From: Caprella mutica | Taxonomy: Eukaryota; Arthropoda; Malacostraca; Amphipoda; Caprellidae | Assembly (NCBI GenBank): GCA_947561585.1 | Contig: CANNZV010001056.1 | Span: 258,024-322,023 of the forward strand | Length of the DNA stretch: 64,000 nucleotides | Direction: 5' to 3' | Shown here: positions 46,143 through 56,273 of the stretch, piece by piece | Numbering within the stretch: the stretch's first letter is position 1 | Layout: every line of letters begins with the position of its first letter | The notes under the pieces: generated by a model | Seen by the model: the letters and a program-made list of their open reading frames with translations, nothing else | Database searches by the model: none | Told to the model about the DNA's origin: nothing | Made by a program: the position numbers and the translations under genes

Positions 46143-47146
46143 CCCAGGGAGAATATTATGGTGGGGTCATAGAAGGTAATGGTGGACAGACATTATAGGG
46201 GGCTAGATCTTACGGATGTGCAAAACATCCTATTAACATCTATAATCGCCTTAATATTTCCCAACCATGATGTAAAGTAGATTATGTCAACCAAAATCTC
46301 CGAATATTTTCTGATAATGTTCCTTATATGAACTTCTATGAATGAACCATCTTAAATCTACGAAGATTTTCTGATGATATTCCTTATATGAACTTTTATG
46401 ACTGATCCATCTTAAATCTTCCAAGATTTAAGATGGATCAGTCATAGGAGTTCATATAAAGAATATCTTCAGAAAATCTTCGATCGAAGATTTAAGATGG
46501 TTCAGTCATAGAAGCTCATATAAGGAATACCATCAGAAAATCTTCGAAGATTTAAGATGGTTCAGTCATAGAAGTTCATATAAGAAATACCATCAGAAAA
46601 TTTTCGGAGATTTAGGATGGATCAGTCATAGAAGTTCATATAAGGAATACCATCAGAAAATCTTCGAAGATTTAAGATGGTTCAGTCATAGAAGTTCATA
46701 TAAGTAATATTATCAGAAAATCTTCGCAGATTTAGGATGGATCAGTCATAGAAGTTCATGTAAGGAATACTATCAGAAAATCTTCGAAGATTTAAGATGG
46801 TTCAGCCATAGAAGCTCATATAAGAAATTTAATAAGAAAATTTTCGCAGATTTAAGATGTTACAGCCATTCAAATTCATAGTAGGATTATTATCAGAAAA
46901 TCTTCGTAGATTTAAGATGGTTCATTCATAGAAGTTCATATAAGGAACATTATCAGAAAATATTCGGTTGATATAATCTACTATACATCATGGTTGGGAA
47001 ATATTACGGTGGTTATAGATGTTTATAGGATGTTTTGCACAAGGATGGTATTTATCGAATATTATCTATAATTACGTAAGATCTAGCCCCCTATAATGTC
47101 TATCCACCATAATCTTCTATGACCCCACCATAATATTCTCCCTGGG
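46143..47146. mobile_element. Foldback element with 60-bp inverted tandem units
   Basis: The ends are long near-perfect inverted repeats: CCCAGGGAGAATATTATGG at 46143 and its complement ending at 47146, continuing through GTGGGGTCATAGAAG and AGGGGGCTAGATCTTACG. The interior is an array of 60-bp units (TTCAGTCATAGAAGTTCATA and GAAAATCTTCGAAGATTTAA) that reverses direction near 46423. There ATGACTGATCCATCTTAAA forms a perfect 23-bp stem with a 2-base loop. A partial relative is at 62375-62410 (CCCAGGTAGAAAGTAATGG). TA on the right flank hints at a TA target. Confidence 0.82.
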
Positions 47147-47368
47147 TAGTTGCGTGTAAAAAGTATCGTTATACCTCCTAGTCTGGAAATATACACTAAT
47201 ATTAATGTGCAAATAATAAGGATGAAACAGTAACAAAACAAGTATTCCAAGATTTATTTGTAATTTAATATAAAGTTTTAAGGAAAGTTAACTATAAATT
47301 AATTATTTCACTCAGAAAATATTTACCAAGTTTCAAATTTAAACAAGGTTGTACCAAGTTAAAAACAA

Positions 47369-47374
47369 ATTTAT
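47369..47374 (-). promoter_or_regulatory. Poly(A) signal of gene C
   Basis: TTTATT on the plus strand reads AATAAA on the minus strand, about 95 nt after the stop of gene C. Confidence 0.55.
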
Positions 47375-47466
47375 TAACAAGTTATTACCTAGTTATATTA
47401 CCCAGTTATTACCAAGTTATAACTCAGTTATTATTTAAGATTTTATCTAGTTCATAGCTTACTACA

Positions 47467-48769
47467 CTATTCCAATCCTAAAGGGATAGCAAATTCGCTG
47501 TTCAATCGGTCCATGTCTTCTGGTGTGAGATCTTCCATGGCTGCCTCTTCAACGATTGGGGGGATGTGAGGAATGAACTTATACATGACCCGCTTGCCAA
47601 CCCTAAGCATAGGTTCTGTGAGGGCGTCATTTAACCCTTCGAAGGACATATCCTGATCTTCACTTTCAAAGTGTTCAATCGGGTAAGCAACCGCCATGGC
47701 GACGAAGAGGGTGACAAAGATGAACTGGGCGAGAGAATGACAGACTATCAGTGAAAAGAGTCACTGTGATGATGTACTATCAGAGAAAATAGTCACTGTG
47801 GTGATGTACTATCAAAGAAAAGAGTCACTGTGATGATGTACTATCAGAGAAAAGAGTCATTGTGATGATATACTATCAGAGAAAAGAGTCACTGTGATGA
47901 TGTACTATCAGAGAAAAGAGTCATTGTGATGATATACTATCAGAGAAAAGAGTCACTGTGATGATGTACTATCAGTGAAAAGAGTCACTGTGATGATGTA
48001 CTATCAGAGAAAAGAGTCACTGTGATGATGTACTATCAGAGAAAAGAGTCACTGTGATGATGTACTATCAGAGAAAAGAGTAACTGTGATGATTTACTAT
48101 CAGAGAAAAAAGTCACTGTGATGATGTACTATCAGAGAAAAGAGTTACTGTGATGATGTACTATCAGAGAAAAGAGTCACTGTGATGATGTACTATCAGA
48201 GAAAAGAGTCACTGTGATGATGTACTATCAGAGAAAAGAGTCACTGTGATGATGTACCATCAGTGAAAAGAGTTACTGTGATGATGTACTATCAGTGAAA
48301 AGAGTCACGGTGATGATGTACTATCAGAGAAAAGAGTCACTGTGATGATGTACTATCAGAGAAAAGAGTTACTGTGATGATGTACTATCAGAGAAAAGAG
48401 TCACTGTGATGATGTACTATCAGAGAAAAGAGTCACTGTGATGATGTACTATCAGAGAAAAGAGTCACTGCGATGATTTACTATATCAGAGAAAAGAGTC
48501 ACTGTGATGATGTACTATCAGAGAAAAGAGTCACTGCGATGATTTACTATATCAGAGATAGTACATCACTGCATGATCCCAATTTCAATAATCAAAACTT
48601 TCTATCATTTTCAAGTTTTACAAATTTGTTTTCGTCTATCCAAACCAATTTCAGAAAATTTGCAAACATAACAATTATTAAAGTTTCTTTTTGAAAATGT
48701 GAAATTAGTAAACTGTGGAAAATAAGATACACTGAATAATATTCATTTTTCTTTACTCACAAGTTTCAT
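47467..48769 (-). CDS. Short secreted acidic protein, gene C (unknown family)
   Basis: Exon 1 is 48769-48761 (Met-Lys-Leu) with donor GTGAGT. Exon 2 runs 47724-47467 after the acceptor CTCTCGCCCAG. The joined protein is 88 aa. It starts with a clear signal peptide (MKL-FIFVTLFVAMAVA, cleavage near AVA-YP) and continues with an acidic mature chain containing DQDMSFEGLNDALTEPM, GKRVMYKFIPHIPPIVEE and EDLTPEDMDRLNSEF. It has no RR chitin-binding motif and I do not recognise a family. GKR could be a basic processing site (inference). The promoter, 5' UTR, exon 1 and start of intron 1 are almost identical to those of cuticle gene B, so both are probably expressed in the same tissue, likely epidermis. 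Intron 1 (1036 bp) is mostly the 32-bp minisatellite. The ORF alone would suggest a start at 47697, which would truncate the signal peptide. Confidence 0.75.
47742..48560. repeat. 32-bp minisatellite in intron 1 of gene C
   Basis: About 25 copies of ACTATCAGAGAAAAGAGTCA plus CTGTGATGATGT. The same unit, in the same direction relative to transcription, occurs in intron 1 of gene B (56459-56697, about seven copies). Confidence 0.95.
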
Positions 48770-48800
48770 GTTGGTGCTAACTCCTGTGTGTTGGTATTAT

Positions 48801-48837
48801 AACTGATAATAATCAGTAAATTGGGAGAGAATTTATA
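48801..48837 (-). promoter_or_regulatory. Core promoter of gene C
   Basis: Minus-strand TATAAATT (48837-48830) and TCAGTT (48806-48801, +1 A at 48804) are spaced about 33 nt apart and give a 35-nt 5' UTR. The same elements at the same spacing precede gene B. Confidence 0.8.
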
Positions 48838-48959
48838 GTGCCTGTCACTAGAGAGGGACAGGGCTAACAAACTTCCAGATAATTGCCTTAAATGATCACA
48901 CATATAATTACTCACCCCATATGTACTGTATTCCCGCGTTGAATCTAAGTAGATTCTAG

Positions 48960-49500
48960 TTGTAAAATTCTCCCAATCTCCCAATCTTTCAAGAATGGTA
49001 GAAAGATGTGAGGAGAAGATGAAAGTCTTGATGATTCTGTCTTTTGAACGTTAGATGTTCTTCATAGTCCTGTGATAAGATGGACATTCTTCAAAAATAT
49101 GTATTTGTTCTAGTCTCCGGGCCAAAAACCACATCATCTCCAAGTATCATTTTACCACTCTCCAGTAATCCTATTGTGTGATGCAATGTTCCCCTGCTCT
49201 ATTAGAATTTGTAGGGTAAGACGAAGTTTTTTTTCGGGTCAACGACAGCAGTCTTTGACTTCCTCTCTTGTCAAGGGGTCGATCAAAGAGTTCCTTGGTG
49301 AGTCTACAAGAAGATAAGTTGGACCATCCTCTTCTGGAGCTTTTATCCATTGCTTTTATGGCCACTTGGTTGTCAGAGTTTATAACTCTCTCTTGTCAGT
49401 TTTCCTTGGATGATGCTTGTCTGATGGCAGAGTGATCGCCCATATCCTAGATATTCCACTATATCGTCACTATTTCCACCAGTGAAATAGTGAGATCCTC
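48960..49500 (-). pseudogene. Non-LTR retrotransposon RNase H-region relic
   Basis: The minus strand reads RVINSDNQVAIKAM, as in the SDNQAA motif of retrotransposon RNase H domains, then SSCRLTKELFDRPLDKRG and LLSLTRKKTSS, and in a shifted frame ECPSYHRTMKN, which is like the C-terminal ECP.H/Y.R motif that follows RNase H in such elements. Stops and deletions are frequent. It lies immediately upstream of the gene C promoter. Confidence 0.5.
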
Positions 49501-50821
49501 TTTATATAGGTCACAGTCTATTCAGTGAACGGAAATCTTAGTACATGACATAAATTTCGTTTGTATATTTAATCGAGTGCTGTTTAGGTCATATGGGAAG
49601 GTAAAAACAGGTAGTTCCCTGGAGTTTATATTGCACCAGTTCACGTGGCTCTGATACGCAAAAGCAGACTCACCTGCTTCAACCAGTAGGCTTCTGTTAC
49701 CACTATCCCTTGGAAATAAAAGGATAGAATTGGTAGGCCAAAGAACATTTCTAGTACAGCTGTGGGAGTTCTTGGGAAAACTGAAGAAACGGCAATACAA
49801 ACCAACAATCTGTTGAAATGAAGATTGCTTTGGGTCTCATGTCGAGTGTCCATCCCTGTTGTCCACACCATAACATCCCAGTAAACTTTACATTGTTGGG
49901 CCAACGTTTACCCAATACAGGACGAAACTCTGGGCCAACGTTGTCATGCCGGTCTCGATATATTGAGCCAACACAGGCCCGACGTTGACCAACCTCACGG
50001 ATGTCCACCGGCCCAGAACAGTATAACCAGGTAAAACCGACTTTTTTCTGGTGTTAGCCAGTGCGAATCCGAAGTCTTGTCAACTCATTGGCGTAGTTCA
50101 GGCAAATTACTTATGAACTTCTCATTAATGCCGGCAATACTTAATATTACCGTCTACGGCCAGTGCTACTTTCATATTGGAGGTGTATTAGATTACGCCA
50201 TACAGAACACGTTGAAGACAACAGTTACATCTCACAATATAGTAGTAACAGTGCTACAATTTCAAAAAACATATCTTCTAAATCAAAATCAGCTTATCTA
50301 TTCAAACTCAAATCTATATTATTTTACCTACGCTAATTTAACCAAATAATAATATTTTAATTTAAAATCGAATAGAAAGTTAAATTGAAAACGTGTATAA
50401 TAATTTCAAACGGAAAAATATTTTTTTATACTAAGTAGCTCATTTTTATGAATAAAATAAATAAAGTGTTAAATTAATAATTAAAGGGATAACAGGCCTA
50501 TTTATTCTAAATTGGCAGAAACGGCTACAATTTCAAAGATATACTTAATTGAAGATATTCAATTGGCTATTGGGTGTGATTGAAGTTGGAAGAGATCGTT
50601 TGCACCAAACCTCTCTGATTGTCTGGCGATAACTGTCAAATAGAACCGGTAGACCAGTATAAAAAAAGGACTGGTTAATATAAAAATCACTGGATTGGTA
50701 AACCAATACTTTCCTTCATTGGGCCAGTGCTGTTTGGCAACCGTTGGCTCAATGTATTTATGACGGTATTATAGGTAATTCACTGGTAAAATATGAATAT
50801 TATGCTTTAGTATCCCATATA
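49501..50821. other. Unassigned stretch with GGGCCAACGTTG words
   Basis: Overlapping ORFs of 60-90 codons on both strands have no family motif. GGGCCAACGTT occurs at 49898 and 49932, with related CCGACGTTGACC (49979) and CATTGGGCCAGTGC (50718), possibly the worn ends of a palindromic MITE between about 49890 and 50760. Confidence 0.4.
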
Positions 50822-52129
50822 CAGGGTGATCAGACCAGGTGTAGACAAATATTTATTGAAATATCTCCTTATAAATAACAGAAAAATAGAAAACTAACTT
50901 AACAGAAAAAATCATTATACATCTAAGAAATAAATTCCATAGTTAGTTTTCAATATATCCTCCCTTAGCCTTCACCAAACGCCTCAACCTGTCAGGAACT
51001 TGACTACATGCGGCACGGATGGTTTCTTCTGGAATTTCGTCCCAACAAGTCGTCAATTTTTGCTTCATAGCGTTCACATTTGAGTGATTAGAAGAGCAGG
51101 CTTTACTCTCCAAAATACTCCAGATGGAAAAGTCCATAGGGTTCAGATCAGAAGAGGAAGAAGGCCATAATTCCTTCGACCAGAACCCAGCCACATTCTT
51201 CTTGCACAATTCTTGAACGCGATTAGCCGTGTGGGACGTGGCTCCTTCCTACTGGAGGGTAACACCTGTTTTACCGAACGTTGTGTTCACCCAAGGCACC
51301 AACTGATCCTCCAACAACTTCAAATAAACGTGCTGATTCACCTTTACACCCTCTTCAATGAAGAAAAGTGGACTCTTCTTTCCAGATGAGGTTACCCCGG
51401 CCCAGACCATGATAGAAGCTCGGTTTTTGTCTCCTAAACATCAGCCTGTCGTTCAGAAGAATATCGCGCTTATTCACTGCATAAATCCGGTCGTTCTGAT
51501 GATTGTGGACGGCTTGGACCGTGAATAACTTCTCATCAGTCCACAAAACCGGAGGTTGCGTGCCGTCTCTCAGCTTTTCCAGAAGAAGCTTTGTTCTTTG
51601 CAGCCGTTTGGTTTTTGTGGCCTCTGACAGTAGCTGAGCTTTTGTCTTTTCGAATGGGGAAAGGTTCAGATCACTTGTGAGCACTTTCTGCATCGTTCCA
51701 TAGCTCACACCAGACGCTGATGCCAATTTCCTGACGCTTCTTTCAGGATTCCTCCTGATTTTCTCCCGGGTGTTTTTGATGAGCTTAGAGGTCCTAACCT
51801 TGCGATCTGGAGTGCTCCTAACCTTTGGGAGGATCGAACCTGTCTCTCTGAAACGCTTCAGAGCCTTGTAAACACCAGATCTACTCGCACGATCCTTCAA
51901 AAGCTTGCATATTTGACTCGGGGACTGTCCTGATTCAAACAGTTCCTGAATTGTCGACGCTACAGAGCTCATAACTAAATTAATATTTAGAAATACCACT
52001 GAAAGTAGAATTTTACAGTTAGTGCATATAATGAGCTATCCAATAGTGTAAATAGATGGATAATTTTCACGTTTTAAAGGTTTTAAAATTAAACATTAAA
52101 ATGTGTCTACACCTGTTCTGATCACCCTG
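50822..52129 (-). mobile_element. maT-type (DD37D) mariner element, inactive
   Basis: 1308 bp with inverted ends CAGGGTGATCAGA at both sides and TA outside each, the expected size of a mariner. The transposase reading on the minus strand is described separately. Confidence 0.88.
50943..51999 (-). pseudogene. maT-like mariner transposase, broken
   Basis: Starts at 51999 or at the internal Met of MSSVASTIQELFESGQ (about 51972). It has two N-terminal helix-turn-helix regions and then the first catalytic Asp in VLWTDEKLFT. The frame shifts near 51430; the second frame gives ASIMVWAGVTSSGKKSPLFF. At 51249-51251 the usual Gln codon is a stop, and the second catalytic Asp of the DGATSH block is Glu here. 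The third catalytic Asp is present (SDLNPMDFSIW). Spacing from the second to third site is 37 residues, giving DD37D, the maT family of IS630/Tc1/mariner. One frameshift, one nonsense change and one catalytic substitution make it inactive. Confidence 0.85.
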
Positions 52130-52571
52130 TAGATCACAGAATAACATGAAAACAGCATTAAAAATTCATCCATAGTGATTAAATTGACATTTTACTTTAT
52201 TATTTCATGTTTTTGAGTCTCATGTTTAGAGTCCTTAGAGTCCCTAACAAATCTGTTAAGGGCTTTTTCAATTTTTTTACTCGTTTTCTCTTTATCGCAG
52301 TTCAAATTCGAAAATTTCGTTTTTTTGAACATTTTAGTTAGTCATCAAAAAATGCTAATAAAAAAAACAGTAAGGAAAACTAAAAAATCTTTCCATACAT
52401 TTTTTCGAAACGTTCCAAGGATTCCAAAACTGTCTTCGTTTTTATTCTAGCATATACACTCATACACTTCTCGTCTTTTGAAATTTGTAAAAAAGAAAAA
52501 AAAATCAAAACTTCATATTTTTCGAAAACTGAAGCCAAAAGCAAGAAGGTTACACGAATCAAATGTTTATA
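52130..52571. other. AT-rich non-coding stretch between two mariner-type elements
   Basis: A 64-codon minus-strand ORF (52380-52574) has no recognisable motif. Together with 54158-54700 this may be a single older element into which the Tc1/mariner transposon inserted. Confidence 0.35.
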
Positions 52572-54156
52572 CACTGCGACCAGAATTATTAGTCCTAAGT
52601 GTTTATTGACTATATCTCAAAAACGGGCAGCGGTAAATTTACGAAATTTTCACCATAAGTGTAGAAGAATATGAGACACATTCGTGTCATTATACGAAGG
52701 TTAACTCTTTTTAATTTTTAATTTATTTAATATTTCCATTTTTCAGGTGACCAGAATTATTAGTCCCGATTTTTTCGTTTCTTTATAAATTTGTTACAAG
52801 GATAAATAAACGAATTTTTTAAATAACAAAACTTTTAACATCAAATACCAAATACAAATACATTTTGTAAACACAAGAAAGTAGTCAATAGTGAATTTAA
52901 TATGGCAGAAATCATGATTATTTCCCAATGTGAGATCCTTGGGATTTTATGACTTGAAACATTCGTTCAGTGACAGAATCTGTTAGTTTTTTGATAGTAG
53001 AAGGATCCACAGCCTTCACAGCATTCTGTATGGCAGCCCAGAGATCATTTTTTGATGAATACTGCTTCCCATTGCTGTAAACACTTCTTTTGATGATGGC
53101 CCATAAATTTTCAATGGGATTTAAATCGGGTGAGCAGGCAGGCCAGTCCATCAGGGTGTTATTCTTGAAGCCCAGTGAGTGCAAGAACTCTTTGGTTTTC
53201 TTTGCTGCATGCGACGGAGCATTATCTTGCATAAATATGATTTTACGGCGTTGTTCCAAAGGCAGGTCATCTAACCAGTCTGAATGAGCAGAATCAATGA
53301 ACTCACAGTAGCGCTTAGAATCGAGTTTAACCCCTTCTTGCACCTTCACAGGACCAATGAGTACATCCCCTATAATTCCCGCCCAAAACATCACCCCTCC
53401 ACCACCTTGCTGACGTCGCAAACGCATTTGGGAAGGGTCATCCCCAAAAACCCATCCTTTGGACCATCCATCAGGGCCATCCAAAGTTGCTCTACATTCG
53501 TCAGTGAATAATATAAGCTTTGGAGAGGTTCTCATATATCTCTTGGCCCAATCTAGACGCCTCTCTTTGTGTTTTGGGGTGAGAGGAGGAGTTATAGTGG
53601 CTTTCTTTTGTTTAGCAAATTTTCCAAGAACTGAATTGCGGGTCGATTTAGACACATCTGCAACCCCGGAAGCGGAAAAAATGTCCTTGCTTGTTGAACC
53701 AGGGTTCTTCTTCAATGTAGCCTTCAGGCGGCGCACATCCCTTTCTGATAGTTTGCTCAATTTGCCTTTATCCTTGCGTTCTTTACGAATTTTCGGATTT
53801 TCCAAAAAACGCTTGATGGTTTTTACATGGCGTCCAATTTGTGCAGCTATTTCAGCTTGAGGCTTCTTCTTAGCTGTTAACTTGATGATAAGGTTTTTTT
53901 CTTGCTCTGAAAGGTCCTTTCCACGCCCCATTTTCAACTAATTAAATAAAAATTATGTACTGGACTAATAATTATGGTCACCTGAAAAAAGGAAATATTA
54001 AATAAATTCAAAACAAAGAAGAGTACAACTTTGAAAATTAGTTAGAACGTGTCTCATACTCTTTTACACCTATGGTTGAAATTTCGGAAATCTTCCACAA
54101 ATGGTTTTAGAGTTATGGGCAAAAAACTCTTTGGACTAATAATTCTGGTCGCAGTG
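52572..54156 (-). mobile_element. DD37E Tc1/mariner transposon with IR/DR ends, apparently complete
   Basis: 1585 bp, TA at both outer flanks. The ends CACTGCGACCAGAATTATTA are inverted with near identity. A second copy of the core CCAGAATTATTAGTCC lies about 170 bp inside each end (52752 and, inverted with one change, 53962), so each terminus has an outer and an inner site, as in the IR/DR structure of some Tc1-like elements. It carries an uninterrupted transposase. Confidence 0.9.
52918..53937 (-). CDS. Tc1/mariner transposase, DD37E type, intact
   Basis: 339 codons without interruption, the normal length for the superfamily. It cuts and pastes its own element by binding the terminal repeats and catalysing DNA cleavage with a DDE triad. 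Residues 5-45 form the first helix-turn-helix (DLSEQEKNLI, AEIAAQIGRHVKTIKRFL), and a second HTH follows (GSTSKDIFSASG). Catalytic residues are Asp in LILFTDECRAT, Asp in IFMQDNAPSHA and Glu in CSPDLNPIENLW, with 37 residues between the last two. GGGGVMFWAGI is the conserved glycine-rich block. The KLSKLSERDVRR stretch is a basic linker and a possible nuclear-localisation segment. The start at 53937 (MKMGRGK) has a second Met two codons on that may be the real start. All catalytic residues and both ends are present, so recent or current activity is plausible. Confidence 0.93.
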   Translation of the reverse strand: MKMGRGKDLSEQEKNLIIKLTAKKKPQAEIAAQIGRHVKTIKRFLENPKIRKERKDKGKLSKLSERDVRRLKATLKKNPGSTSKDIFSASGVADVSKSTRNSVLGKFAKQKKATITPPLTPKHKERRLDWAKRYMRTSPKLILFTDECRATLDGPDGWSKGWVFGDDPSQMRLRRQQGGGGVMFWAGIIGDVLIGPVKVQEGVKLDSKRYCEFIDSAHSDWLDDLPLEQRRKIIFMQDNAPSHAAKKTKEFLHSLGFKNNTLMDWPACSPDLNPIENLWAIIKRSVYSNGKQYSSKNDLWAAIQNAVKAVDPSTIKKLTDSVTERMFQVIKSQGSHIGK

Positions 54157-55552
54157 TACATACACCATAAGATAGTTACATATACCATACAAATTTCAAA
54201 ATGATCGGTCCAAAAATAAAAAATTAAGTCTTTTCAAAAGTGGGTTGGTTTTTGTTCCTGGTTTATTAATGAAGCTACGGTTCTGAAACTTAGTACCTTA
54301 ATATAAAATTGAATTCTCTATGGTTTTTTTTTGCATTTTTTTGATTAGACCCATAAAAAACGAGTTATCCGAATCTCGAACCGTTTACAGAGAAGCCTAA
54401 GGCATCCACAATTTTGAAGCTATGGCATTGGGGTTTTTGCATTCGATTCTACACGGAATTCTCTACAACTGCCTATCGCGTTTTTTCTATTTTCAAATTG
54501 GTTTTCGAAATATTAATTTTATTGTGAAAAAAACAATTAAAATTCACTATTTCGAAAAGTCATTCGAAAAAAAAAACAGGTTTAAAAGTTATAGAAAATT
54601 TCTTGGAGAATCAAATGCAAATAACTCCAATGCCGTAGCTTGAAAGTTGTAAAGGCCTTAGGCTTTTCAATACCGAAATGTGTAATTTTTCAGAAGTGCC
54701 TGAAAATAGTATTCAAAGTTGCTGTGTTTGAATATTATTTTGACACGTAGCATCTATCCCGTACAAGATATGGAGGACAACTGGAGCGGAGTGTAGCCAA
54801 TTGCTTTTGTGTGTGTTCTGACTAACACGAACTATACCAGATATTGCGAGATAATTAATTATTATGAATTATCAGTGGCTGATAGATGTGTAAAGCGCAT
54901 AGCGTCGCCCCAACCCTCACCTCGTACCCCTCTCTTTTTTCTCTCTCCATCCAATGGGTAATAAAGACTCTAGATTACTGATATATCACACAAACAACTA
55001 AAAGGGTATATTTAAGCTATTTATTAAACAAAAAAAAAAATGATAAAATTATTAGATTTTTCTGGGAGCGGTCCCCTTAAATAATACAAATATCGACAAC
55101 TTTTTCATAACCATGGACCATTAATTGCATGCCAGTGTTATAGCTATCTATGATGATTATGATTATAGCTATCTAATACCTAAAGTATACAATATTTAAA
55201 AACTAAAGTAGAAGATAATGATTATACCTATCTAATAAAATAAACAATATTTTAAAATTCAGCATAGAAGTTGATTCAATACGCAATTTAAATAAAGTCT
55301 AATAAATGTCAAAACAAGAGGAAGATAATTATATTTAAATAATTTGTTAAATAGAACAAACACTCTAGTAATAAATCACAAACATAAAAGAAATAAGAGA
55401 GTTTATATAAGCACGCTGAATTACAAATGTTCTTATTCAACTTGGTTGTGATTTGATAAACTGTCAATGAGACAAAACTCTTTTTTTTTATTTGTCTCAC
55501 TTAATAGTAATGAAAAATCTTCACCCACTATTCCTGTATTGGAAATAAGTTA
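54157..55552. other. AT-rich non-coding stretch
   Basis: No gene recognised. ORFs are short and AT-biased. 54870-54960 is locally GC-richer without a coding signal. Confidence 0.4.
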
Positions 55553-55912
55553 CATGCATTTTGGCCGTCAGGCATTTTGTCCGTAGGTCTTTTATCCGTT
55601 AGGCATTTTATCCGTTAGTCATTTTGTCCGTTAGACATTTCGTCCATTAGCCATTCAATCCGTTAGTCATTTTGTCCGTTAGTCCTTTTGTCCGTTATGC
55701 CTTTTGTCCGTTAGATATTTTGTCTATTATGCCTTTTTGTCCGTTAGGCATTTTGTCCGTTAGACATTTCGTCCATTAGGCATTTTATCCGTTAGTCATT
55801 TTGTCCGTTAGTCCGTTATGCATTCTGTCTGTTAATCATTTTGTCCGTTAGTCATTTTGTCCGTTAGGCATTTTGTCCGTAGGCATTTGTCTGTAGGCAT
55901 TCTGTCCGCTCA
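55553..55912. repeat. ~16-17-bp minisatellite
   Basis: About 21 irregular copies of CATTTTGTCCGTTAGG. It resembles the terminal arrays of the foldback-like elements in unit size, but no inverted partner is in this window. Confidence 0.88.
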
Positions 55913-56186
55913 AGAGTATTTTCAGGTGCTACTCCATTACATTCGCAGTCGCTTTTTAGCTATGTCCATTAGTTAATGTTACAAAAATGAAGTAATAGAA
56001 AAGTTGCAATGGGACTTGAACAGGTCAAGTAAACCCGAAAGTCAAATATATTATGCATTCTTTATTTTCTATCAGTTAGTTTGAGTTTCGGTAACTGCAG
56101 TACAAAATTGCTGTGTGTGTAAATTATTAATGAGTGATTACAGGTGTGATCATTTAAAATAATTACCAAAGAGTTTGTTGGCCTGT
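55913..56186. other. Upstream flank of gene B
   Basis: No gene. The match between gene B and gene C upstream regions begins only near 56186, so this part is not shared. Confidence 0.4.
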
Positions 56187-56206
56187 TCCTCTCTAGCGAC
56201 AGGCAC

Positions 56207-56242
56207 TATAAATTCTCTCCCCGTTACTGATTATTATCAGTT
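56207..56242 (+). promoter_or_regulatory. Core promoter of cuticle gene B
   Basis: TATAAATT at 56207-56214 and TCAGTT at 56237-56242 place +1 at 56239, 32 nt from the TATA box, with a 35-nt 5' UTR. The sequence is nearly the same as the gene C promoter. Confidence 0.82.
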
Positions 56243-56273
56243 ATAATACCAACACACAGGAGTTAGCACCAAC

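Noticed and set aside
47467..47697. Gene C starting at the internal Met 47697
   Set aside because: This would cut the signal peptide; the acceptor at 47725 and the exon 1 shared with gene B give a full one.
53459..53860. 133-codon plus-strand ORF
   Set aside because: Antisense shadow of the intact DD37E transposase.
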